NCBI RefSeq assembly: GCF_040581485.1
Contig: NC_090129.1
Span: 21,210,764-21,274,763 of the forward strand
From: Linepithema humile
Taxonomy: Eukaryota; Arthropoda; Insecta; Hymenoptera; Formicidae
Length of the DNA: 64,000 bases
Direction: 5' to 3'
Shown here: in pieces, positions 14,601 through 24,463 of the stretch
How positions within the stretch are numbered: position 1 is the first letter of the stretch
Layout: each line of letters opens with the position of its first letter
Made by a program: the position numbers and the translations under genes
Notes under the pieces: generated by a model
The model's database searches: none
What the model was told of the DNA's origin: nothing
The model's input: only the letters and a program-made list of their open reading frames with translations

Positions 14601-15951
14601 AGAGGAGAAACAATACATTTATTTATGAAGCTGTTCTATGATTACGAAGTGGAATCGTGTACTCGGCGACTAGCTGTCTGGTGGTAAATTGTACTGGCTC
14701 CATTCCAAAGAGCGTGACGGGCGCGGGAACGCGGCGAGGCCGATTGTGTCCTCGTCGCAATTTGAAAGTCCGAGAAATCATCTCACGACGAGATGAAAAA
14801 TTAGGACTACGCTGTCGTCGCTTGGCCAGTCACGCGCCCGTCACGCTGATAGTAGGTGAATAATGGCAAAACGGAAAGTTTGCACATCGTTCCTTGGTGA
14901 ACGACAGTGGGAACATTGGTATTATAGAACGGAAAATTTAGGACTTGGCAAAGTTCGTTTGTTGCAATAATGAAAACACTATTTCCGGTGAATCTTGAAA
15001 TAGAGACGCAAATACGTTGTTTGAGGTACAATTATAACGTTGCTCGGTGCGCATTTGCACATTTTTATTATGTAGAAAAGATTTTGTAAAGTAATACGTA
15101 ACATTTTACTTTCAGCAATTGTAAATTAATTTAGCTTGACGCTATTATTATATTTTATTCAAATAATAAATTTTGAAGGAAATTTTTATTTATATATCAT
15201 TTCTCATATAACTATATGAATAATTTTCAATTCAAGCTGCAGAGAGAAAGAGGACAAAGATATAAAAGATATTATTCCAAATTTATTTATCAAGATAAAA
15301 AATATCAATTCTAAAAATATGATGTAGCGCACATCTCTTTCCAGTTAAAGTCCATTTATCTTGCTCTCTGTCTCTTATGCTCAGGCTCCAAAATTATATT
15401 TTCGCTTCAAGAAATCAAACAAAACTAAAACAGTGTTACGAGTCGGCGTGCATTCAAAGTAAGACGCTTCTAAGTAAGAAGCAAAGAAGGGGCGTTTCCG
15501 TAAATAAACCGACAGGGTGCTGCTTGGGTGACCAAAAGGGGATGGCACGTGAGCTCTCCGGAGAAACAAATCTGGCAGGTCCAGAAGACGCGGAAAGTTT
15601 CGTGTGTCATCCCTTAATGATCTACCGAGTATTTACGGATGATTAAAAGCGACATATGCTAAGATTTTCGTCAACATCTTCATTTGCAAATTCTTTCAGC
15701 AATTTATTTCTTAAAATACATTTTTCTTAAAATTATCGAGATATTTTGGTATTCTCAGAAAGCAAGACTATCAATGTATCTAACTTAATTCATGTTTGAT
15801 GCAGAGTAGATTTTAATTCAAAAGTTTTATGAATGTAACATATTTATAGGTGTTACACACACGAGATGCGCAGCTCTTTCAATAAATTTACGCAAAGTAA
15901 AACTGCACATAATCTTCCTAAAATAATGCTGCTGACGTAGTGCGTTACTTA

Positions 15952-15959
15952 TGACGTCA
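15952..15959. promoter_or_regulatory. Palindromic CRE (TGACGTCA)
   Basis: Third perfect CRE palindrome of the left region. It lies about 1.5 kb upstream of the sol start, with a TGACGTAG half-site 20 bp before it. Motif match only. Confidence 0.25.
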
Positions 15960-16278
15960 GTTAATTTTTTATTAAAGTTTATTGGAAGGAAATACCTTTT
16001 GTTTTATAATAAGTTGATAGATAAGCTGATCTCTAGTTTTACTTTTTGTCCGCATAATAGTGTTTAAAATTATTTATACGCCGGCATGTATATAAAACTT
16101 ACGAAATTTAAAATTTGCACACTGAAATAAGTAGCCACAATTCATAAGTGATCATAATCGATGTATGTTAAACGAGTTGTGGAATTTATCAAAGTTACAA
16201 AAGTTATTATATTATTTCAATGTTGTTTTTGCAATTAATTGTTTTAATACTTTTTCAGTGCAAATAATATACGCGTGC

Positions 16279-16307
16279 AAAAAAAAAAAGCGGTTTAAAT
16301 TACCGCT
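16279..16307 (-). terminator. Pol III terminator of tRNA-Arg, with trailer hairpin
   Basis: Read on the minus strand, the tRNA 3' end is followed 5 nt later by a perfect 6-bp hairpin (arms 16302-16307 and 16289-16294, 7-nt AT loop). A run of 10-11 T residues (16279-16289 on the plus strand as A) comes next. An oligo-T run is the standard RNA polymerase III stop; the hairpin is an extra that is not required. Confidence 0.75.
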
Positions 16308-16312
16308 CGTGC

Positions 16313-16385
16313 CATCCCTGGTGGGGATCGAACCCACGACCTTTGGATTAGAAGTCCAACGCGCTATCCTCTGCGCCACAGGGAC
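16313..16385 (-). tRNA. tRNA-Arg (anticodon UCU)
   Basis: A 73-nt cloverleaf without intron on the minus strand. The 7-bp acceptor stem begins GTCCCTG and closes with CAGGGAT, giving one terminal G-U pair. The D-arm carries GCGC/GCGC. The anticodon stem TTGGA/TCCAA encloses the loop CTTCTAA, so the anticodon is TCT (UCU in RNA), which decodes AGA and AGG. The T-arm GTGGG/CCCAC encloses TTCGATC, and G73 is the discriminator. Both internal Pol III promoter boxes are intact and an oligo-T stop follows, so it looks functional. It lies about 1 kb upstream of sol on the opposite strand. Confidence 0.96.
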
Positions 16386-16925
16386 TTGTTGGTATCCTCA
16401 GCTCGCTTGCTATAATTCTGTATGTGCATCTTTCAGACTTCTTTTGACAGATGTCGCCAGTCCGCGTGGTAATTAAAATATCCAGTAATGTATGCTCTGA
16501 AAATTCATAATGAATATATAATCATTCACGAAAATATTTACAGACAGAACTATTTGCATAAACCAAGGAAATATTATTAAAATAACGATTACTTATTATA
16601 ACTTACTATTATTACAATTGTTTATTTCTTTTTATCTATCTATTTAAAGTTTCTTGATAATTAATGTTAATATATAATTAAAGATTATAAAAAAATAATT
16701 AATAAAAAATAAATTGCAAATTGATGGATCAAAGAAGCTAATTGTAGACAAATTTCTTATATCAAATGCCAGTAATAACTATTTTTATAAAACATTATAC
16801 ATTTAAATAAGAAATGATTTAAAGAACACTAAAACTTTATAAATGGAAATGAAAAAGAAAATCATTAATAGAGTCTCGTATAGAATCTACTGAAAAATAT
16901 TAAAATTGAATAATGTTAATTTCAG
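16386..16925. other. AT-rich spacer between tRNA and sol
   Basis: AT-rich DNA with no coding signal. It ends in an acceptor-like sequence (TTAATTTCAG, 16916-16925), after which base composition switches abruptly to CpG-rich. An unseen non-coding exon further upstream could therefore splice here. Confidence 0.4.
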
Positions 16926-17441
16926 AAAATGGTCGATGGGCGCAGGGTAGTGTCAACCTCACGCCGTTCCTGCGAGGTCGCTTGTGGCAAGAGGGTTGCT
17001 CGTAGAAGAGGGGATCCGACAGGAAAGATGGCCGTCGCGGAACATATGACAAAGAACGGCGGGCTCCTGTCGCAACCGACGACGGCGACATCCTCGCGAC
17101 GACGACGACGTGGAGGACGCGTACCGCGGCACCGCTGATCGCCGTCGTTAATCGCCGCCCGTCGGCGGCCGCGTCGTCGCGTCGCGTCGCGGCGTCCTAT
17201 CCCGGTTGCAGCAGTGACGGGGTGACAGGAGGAAAGGAGAGACTTGGCGTGTGGGAGTTCTCACGGGTCAACGCGAGCCGAGGTCGAAGTCGGGGACCGA
17301 CGTCGCCGCCGCCGCCGCTATTGTCGCGTACGTGCTGGTGCCAGTCCGGTGTGCCGGCGCCGTTGACGCCGTCGTGTCCGTGTCGCGACCAGTGGTGAAT
17401 ATAGCGCGGCGCAGCGGGGGAGCCATGACTACGCGTGGAGA
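16926..17441 (+). promoter_or_regulatory. sol: CpG-rich promoter/5'UTR region of sol
   Basis: About 0.5 kb of very GC- and CpG-rich DNA directly before the sol start codon, sharply distinct from the AT-rich flank. It contains no other recognisable coding sequence. It is best read as the sol promoter and/or 5'UTR. No TATA box is obvious, as is usual for broad CpG-type promoters. The exact transcription start cannot be set from the sequence. Confidence 0.5.
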
Positions 17442-17493
17442 ATGGGCTCGATCGCGTCGGTGCTGCAGTGGCATTGCTCGGAGTGCACCCTGA
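17425..17493 (+). other. Short upstream ORF overlapping the sol start
   Basis: An ATG in good context (AGCCATGA, 17425) opens a 22-codon frame that ends at TGA 17491-17493. It runs through the sol initiation codon (17442) in a different frame. If it lies in the mRNA, it would compete with sol initiation. Whether the transcript includes it is not known. Confidence 0.35.
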
Positions 17494-20400
17494 TAAACCC
17501 GACGGAGAACGCGAGATGCGCCAGGTGCGGGTTGACGCGGCTCAGGAGCGACGAGAGGGCCAGTCGCGGCAGGCCCGTGCGTGCCTCGACCAACGCGGAG
17601 TGTAGCGGCAGCGCGCGGCAGGAGGGAGGCGAAGCGGCGGTCGTGATCGCGGAGGGAAGCCAGCGACGGTTGACGACAAGGTGGCGACACGAGGACGGTG
17701 AGTGTCCGCGCGAGGAATCCACCTCCGGGGAGTCAACGCCGCCGACACCGCCGCCGAGGACAGACAGATTGGCGCGTAACCCAACGGAAACATCGTTGCC
17801 CGTCGTTCAACGCGGCGAATCCCGACGCACCGTTGCTTGCAGGTGAGAGTCGCATTTAACACTTCTTCTCCTCCCCCCCTTCCTCCCTCCCCCTCTCCCT
17901 GGTTCTGCACTCCATGTGTGTTTTGTGTACATTATGAGATAATCTTGTCACTCTACGTAGAGGCTTATAAGAGTTGTTTGAATGCACCTCACACTGTATC
18001 TTTATATACTTGACAACTACCGTTGTATATCTTTTATTTATAGAATATGTGAAGCCTTATATATTTTTTCTAATTATGTCATATTTATAAGATAATAAGA
18101 TATAATATTTTGTTTTTGCTAACAAACGGTGATTGTTTTGTTAATTTTCAAATATATTGGAATTGTTTCTAAAAGTACTTTGTTATTCTTGCATCATAAG
18201 AATTCTGTTTTAATTGATGATAAATTAAATTTATGTGAGAGTGTAGAGTCGAATGTTTACACTGATATATTTTTATTTGTATGTATGGTCAAACATTTCA
18301 ATCAACAGATTTGACCCTCTTCAGTATGTATATATATTCTTAGTCCTATATTCCATGTCCACTTTAAATTTTGTTCCTTAACATAATACTTGTAACTGTT
18401 TTTTGCAATTCTGTTATAATTAACACATTGTTTTTACTGTATCTTCTTGATTATGGTATGTAATGTCTTGATTTTTTTATTCTTGATTCATTTTCCTTTT
18501 AATCAGTCGATTTAAGTCAGTACTACTTTTTGTATGTTGTTAGAATTATGTTTTCGTAATGGTTGTGTTGGGTTTCTGCAATATTAATTATTATTTTTAT
18601 GTTAATATACTATAGTCTTTCTCAGTGTTCTTGTAATATAATTTTTGAGTTTATGCTTTGCCTGTCAGTGAGAAACTCCGACATTTGACCTTATAGCTGA
18701 CATTCTCATAATTTAATTTTTACAATCGATAAGATGAAAATGATATATAATTTTGTTTAAATGTATAATTATGAAGCAATTCTTATGTAATATGTGTTCC
18801 TGTGAATTTGTAGTTTTGGAAGATACCTGTCTGCATCCGATGTTAGGAAGAGTTCACACCGTGGTTCGTGGAGTGGCAACTCGTCCGAAAAGAAACCGCT
18901 GAAGCGTTTTTCGTCCTTACCTTCTTTAGTTACACAGTGGACTTGTATTCGATGTCTGTTGGACAATAACTGCAGCTCATTGATTTGCGCAGCTTGTGAT
19001 GCCAGTGCTTCGATAGCTCAAATCGACGGGAGGCAGATTGGCGCACGCAAGAGTAAAAAGATTAATCTGCACAAAGAAAATCGTCTTAAAATCGCCTCTG
19101 GACTTTTGGCCAACGTCCTAGATGGAGGTGCTGGCACGAGTGGCTCCGGTAATGATGATAAAATTAATGATACAGGTGAGAACACAGTCAGTCTTTAAAG
19201 TACAAAATATAATCTGCGGAGCACTGTGAGTTATTATTTTAACAATTTTCAGGCATGGCACAGTTGACAAGCATAAGTCGAAACGAAAGAGGAAGAGTGG
19301 GCCACAAAGACTGGATCTTGCCATCAATTGGAGCGATGGAGTCCACTACGCTTCCGTTCACAGATAATACCGATACTCAACGCTCTCCAAAGCGCCACAG
19401 TCCCTCGATGTACGAGCGAGTTAAGTCTAAAGTCAGCCGTTCCCTATCGAACGGTTCCGTCGTTCAAAAGTTGTCGGATCACGTAGTTCAAAGACCCACG
19501 AGTCTAGTGGTGCCAGAATCGCGTCAGGATGACGGCTTGTGGAGCTGCGACAATTGCACGCTGGACAATGCGCCTGATTTGGAGCAATGCGAAGCGTGCG
19601 ATGCTCCGAGAAGCCCTGCGCCCTGCAGTGGAGTGGTTATCAGCGTGCCGGCTTGGGTGCCGCGCGCGCTATCGTCCGCCGGGCCTCTATCTTACAGAAG
19701 ATCCTTTTCCGACGCCGATTCGGTCACGAACGTTACGCAGAAGAAAACTGTTAACCGTAGAAGTTTGAACGACGAGGAACCGCCCGCGGTGCCGCCACAT
19801 TCCATTGGCTTCAACACGAGACCAAAGTATTCCTACATAGGGATCACGGATCCCGACATACCGCCGCCGTTGCCAAAGAAACAGAGCAGTAAGTTAGGTC
19901 TGGTGCCGACGAAGGCGCACAGCGAGGCGACCAGTCCGGTCCTCGATCAGGGGGTGTCCAGCATGAGCCCGCTCAAGCGTATGTGGACTTGCAGAAAGTG
20001 TTCTTACGCGTACAACCCGCTGTGGTCCGGCGGTTGCGACATCTGCGGCTCGTCCAGATCGCCCCCGTCGTTGACGCAACCCAGCTTGATAACCGTCACG
20101 AAGGACCCGAGTAGCTATCCGACGCATGCACAATCTCCGATCGTGGTTTCGAGAGACAGTGTCAGATACATACCACCGAAATCGGCCACGCTGGCCACGG
20201 CGGAGTCCGATCTGGACGATCAGATCGATCCGCCGTCGCCGGTGTGGACGTGCAAAAAGTGCACCCTTTTGAACGCCGCGTCGAGAACGACATGCGAGGC
20301 CTGCTGCGGTTCGAAGCTGAAGAGCATCATGCATCTGGAGGACGCCACTTTGCGGAAGGGCGAGAGCTGGGTGTGCCCGTCGTGCACGCTGAGGAATCCG

Positions 20401-23400
20401 CTTTCGGCGCAAAACTGCAACGCTTGCAAGACGTTGGCAGATTTCCTGGAGGTCCCGAAGGACAACAGAGCTCTGGGCCAGCGGAGTCCGAGCCCGAGAC
20501 TCTGTTCAACCCCGACAAATTCCAAAGCGGTCACCCCGAGACATAGAAATTCTGTAAGAAGAAACGGTTCGTCAGTGGGCGATAAGAGGCACTCGAGAAC
20601 TAGAGATTCTTCGCACGCTCAGGTGAGTATTTTTCATAGAATGTTCAAAAATGAATATAAGCTTAACAATGCTTGACTCACTCTTGCGTTAGTTTTTAAT
20701 TTGTTTTATTTGATTTGTTATTCCTTAATTCCTTGTCAAATATTTGTAACGCCGGTCATTTCTTTATATTTCCAGTGGCAATGTAAGCTGTGCACTTACG
20801 AGAACAAGAGTACAACTGCTCTTTGTGAAATGTGCCAAAGCTCGAAGTCAATGTCCCAAATGTCGGGGGAGAGAGGGATATCGAGGCTTCTCGAGTCGGG
20901 CACCAGTACTCTTCGAATACAACGGCAAGAGAGCGTGGTGATGGAAAATCTCAGGCAACTGGAAGAGAGAGAGGCGTTAGAAAAGTGGGAGCGCATTGTG
21001 CGATATTGCAAGGAGGTGAAATAAATTTAGAGTATATTATAAACTGATTTTAAATTAATAAATTTACAGCGATATGATTATAATTATATACTCATCGCGT
21101 TTGTATCTTGCAGACAAATGAACCGTTCGTCGATGATTCGTTTCCGCCTGCTCCGAAATCCCTGTACTATAACCCCGCGGATACAAAAGATAATCACGTC
21201 GTCCAATGGAGAAGACCACACCAAATTAACGTGGACTCAAGTGTCGATTCTAAACTGCCTTGGGCTGTCTTTAGGACACCCCTACCTTCTGATATCTCGC
21301 AAGGTGTCTTAGGAAACTGTTGGTTACTGTCCGCTCTGGCCGTTCTGGCCGAGAGCGACGAGCTCGTGAGGAGAGTTCTGGTCATGAAAGAGACATGCCC
21401 CGAAGGTGCTTACCAGGTTAGACTGTGTAAAGACGGAAAATGGACGACGGTGCTCGTTGATGATCTATTACCCTGTGATAAAAGAGGTCACTTAGTGTAC
21501 TCTCAGGTACATATTCATATACATCACACAAAAACATGGTATTAATTACAGATTAATTATAGATTGAGAAATAATTTTCATTTTTTTTTACAATGATACT
21601 GTTAGTGATGTGTACATCTTACGTTAAAGGCAAAAAGAAAACAGCTTTGGGTGCCGCTAATCGAGAAAGCAGTTGCTAAGATACATGGTTGCTACGAGGC
21701 CTTAGTATCCGGCCGTGCCATAGAAGGTCTAGCGACATTAACTGGCGCCCCGTGCGAGAGCGTGCCTTTACAACCTTCAGCATTGCCAAGCGAAGACGAA
21801 CTCGACAGGGACCTAATATGGGCACAACTCTTGTCCTCGAGGCAGGCTATGTTTTTAATGGGTGCTAGCTGCGGAGGTGGTAATATGAAAGTCGACGAGG
21901 AGGAGTATCAACGCAAAGGTTTAAGGCCGAGGTGAATTAAAATTTTCATTATTTCCATTGTATATATCAATTTTACCTCATTTACTAATTGCTATAATTC
22001 ATTTTTTGTCAATTATTTCAGGCATGCATATTCTGTCCTCGATGTTCGTGATGTACAGGTGGGTGTCACAACTTAATTTATCAATTTATTCAATTGGATT
22101 CTTGTCATTATCTGTAATAACAATCTCTGAAATAACGTATACATGCCAAGATAAAAAAAAAGTGATTATTACGCAGGGAATACGGTTGTTGCGATTACGC
22201 AATCCTTGGGGTCACTACAGTTGGAAGGGCGACTGGTCGGACGACAGTCCTATATGGACTCCACAATTACGTGAGATGCTTATGCCGCATGGTGCTTCGG
22301 ACGGTGTCTTTTGGATATCTTTTGATGATGTTTTAAAGTACTTCGATTGCATCGACATCTGTAAGACGAGAGTTGGATGGAGCGAAGTGAGATTGCGCGG
22401 TACTCTCCCTCCATTGTCGTCTCTCAGACATTTGTCGTGCGTCCTTCTGACAGTATTGGAGCCTACCGAAACGGAATTCACGCTGTTTCAAGAGGGGCAA
22501 AGGTGAGACGATTAAACTATTTCACGGGCGTGTCATAAAAAAATATACTAACAAATACATAATTTTATAGAAACTCGGAAAAATCGCAACGTTCTCAACT
22601 GGACTTGTGCGTGGTAGTTTTTCGCACGAGATCTCCGGCCGCTCCGGAAGTCGGTAGGCTAGTGGAGCACAGCAAACGACAAGTGCGGGGTTTCGTCGGC
22701 TGTCACAAGATGTTGGAGAGAGATCTGTACATCGTCGTGTGCCTGGCCTTCAATCACTGGCACACCGGGATGGAGGACACGTCCAGCTATCCGGAATATG
22801 TTCTCGCTATTCATAGTTCAAAGAGGCTTCTGGTCGAGCAGATATCGCCACCTGCATTTGTCTTAGCCGATGCTATTATAAGTCTAACATTGGCTAAAGG
22901 GCAACGACATGAAGTAAACAATTGTGTTATAGTGAATGATGCGTAAATTATTTCTTAAATTTATATTAATACACAAACATTTTACAGGGCAGAGAAGGTA
23001 TGACTGCCTATTATTTAACTAAAGGGTGGGCCGGTTTAGTGGTGATGGTCGAAAATCGTCATGTGAACAAGTGGATTCACGTAAAATGCGACTGCCATGA
23101 GAGCTATAATGTCGTGTCCACGAGAGGACAACTCAGAACTGCCGATAGTGTTCCTCCCCTTCACAGGTAAGATATTTGTTAAAATACACATTTTATTCAT
23201 TTTTATACCTTAGAATCTTATATCATGCCATTTGATAGGTCTATAATTTTACTATGATGCATTATAATCTTATATTTTAGAATTCTAGATCATTTATTCA
23301 AAATACAAGATTTCAATACATCACGATAAAGAAAATGTTCTAAAGTTTCTAATCTAAAACATTCTAAAGTTCTAACCTAACAAATGTTATGATACAACAT

Positions 23401-23659
23401 TATAAGGCATAAAAATTAATTTAATGTTATGTTCTAGTACGTTTAAATTTTACACGACTACTTTTTTCTTGGTTGTAGACAAGTCATCATAGTTCTAACG
23501 CAATTGGAAGGTAGCGGAGGTTTCTCAATAGCACATCGACTCACGCACAGATTAGCTAACAGTGGAAATTTGCACGATTGGGGACCGCCTGATACACAGC
23601 ATTGTCCTCAAATTGACACTCAGGTGGAAGGTTTGCACAGTCCTCGCTTGATAACGTGA
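17442..23659 (+). CDS. sol: Small optic lobes / calpain-15 atypical cysteine protease
   Basis: Eleven coding exons join in frame: 17442-17842, 18814-19175, 19253-20622, 20776-21015, 21114-21506, 21630-21931, 22022-22058, 22177-22502, 22571-22913, 22988-23166, 23479-23659, giving 1377 aa. The N-terminus (MGSIASVLQWHC) is typical of SOL. Seven RanBP2-type zinc fingers (W-x-C-x2-C...C-x2-C) start near residues 9, 175, 351, 499, 586, 627 and 712; fingers of this type bind ubiquitin or RNA in other proteins. The calpain core follows, with catalytic Cys860 in GNCW, His1024 in HAYSVLDV and Asn1044 in RNPWG, then the SOL-family C-terminal domain. All three catalytic residues are present, so activity is expected. 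Drosophila SOL is needed for optic-lobe development; mammalian CAPN15 is the orthologue. The exon 6 acceptor is weak (no clear pyrimidine tract) and exon 7 is only 37 nt. The family call is firm; exact UTRs are unknown. Confidence 0.95.
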
Positions 23660-24047
23660 GAGCAACAACCGAGAACAAATAGAGGCTGAACGTTACTCGA
23701 GGAAAGTGTTGTCGACTATGATCGGGAACGATTCTCGTACACACGACGTCGAGCAATTGACTGAAAACAAAACCAAAGCTAGAAACATTTCAAGGTACTA
23801 TAAGACGTTCTGAAGACATTAGAATACTCTTTGTGCTTTCTAGCTGATGATACTCCACGGATGCTCTTAGCGTTGCAACATGCTCAGCATTGGACGTAAT
23901 ACAATAAGTAACAATTAATGTACAATGGTTCTGGACCCAGTGGTTAAGAAAAAGAATAGTTTCTGTCTAAAGTAGGCGGTGAATTATGCGCTTCACTCGC
24001 GCGGATGAGAGAAAGGACGAACTTAAAAAGGAGAAAAAAAAAGATAA

Positions 24048-24053
24048 AATAAA
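24048..24053 (+). promoter_or_regulatory. Candidate sol polyadenylation signal (AATAAA)
   Basis: First canonical AATAAA after the sol stop codon, about 390 bp downstream. Use of this site is unproven. Confidence 0.3.
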
Positions 24054-24457
24054 ACACACGTGCAAATTAAGTGTTTCTGCTGGAACCATTGAGCCGTAAA
24101 GAAGACTTATGGAAAATTGAATATTTATGAAGAAACAAGTTAAACACATTTTGCTTGTTATATAAACGAAAAAAAATTATTTTCTCAACGTAACATTTAA
24201 GCATCGTAAGAAATGACAAAACCTAAAAAGATTACACAATAATATAATATAAAATGAAACCATTAGGAGACATTAAGAATGTGTGTGAACACCGTACACA
24301 TTGTTTTTGGAATTGCTTAGAATGTAGTACGATTGCAGATCGGGACATTTCCGATTTTAACCGATGTTCACAGCCGATCCTATTGCTGTAAGGCCGTATT
24401 TGAAACCCGCATTTAAGGGAACTTGAATTCTTAGTTCCATTTAACGTTATGCACGAT

Positions 24458-24463
24458 AATAAA
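24458..24463 (+). promoter_or_regulatory. Candidate distal sol polyadenylation signal (AATAAA)
   Basis: AATAAA running into an A-rich tract, about 800 bp after the sol stop. Motif match only. Confidence 0.25.

Larger units (their letters stand above)
1..16278. other. AT-rich gene-poor region
   Basis: I see no supportable protein-coding gene here. The open frames are all short (at most 127 codons), resemble no family I know, and lack convincing splice context. The DNA is strongly AT-rich with poly-A/T runs and simple repeats, broken by higher-complexity, more GC-rich blocks around 2460-2660, 5720-5960, 10020-10500 and 14640-14870. These blocks could be regulatory elements or non-coding exons. 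The segment may be intergenic or part of a long intron of a gene extending past the left edge; the sequence does not decide. Confidence 0.6.

Noticed and set aside
16165..16476. 103-codon frame through the tRNA locus
   Set aside because: It runs antisense through the tRNA-Arg gene, a common artefact.
17251..17910. Several 80-140 codon frames around the first sol exon
   Set aside because: Shadows of the GC-rich sol 5' region and exon 1. Only the frame starting at 17442 has the SOL N-terminus and zinc finger.
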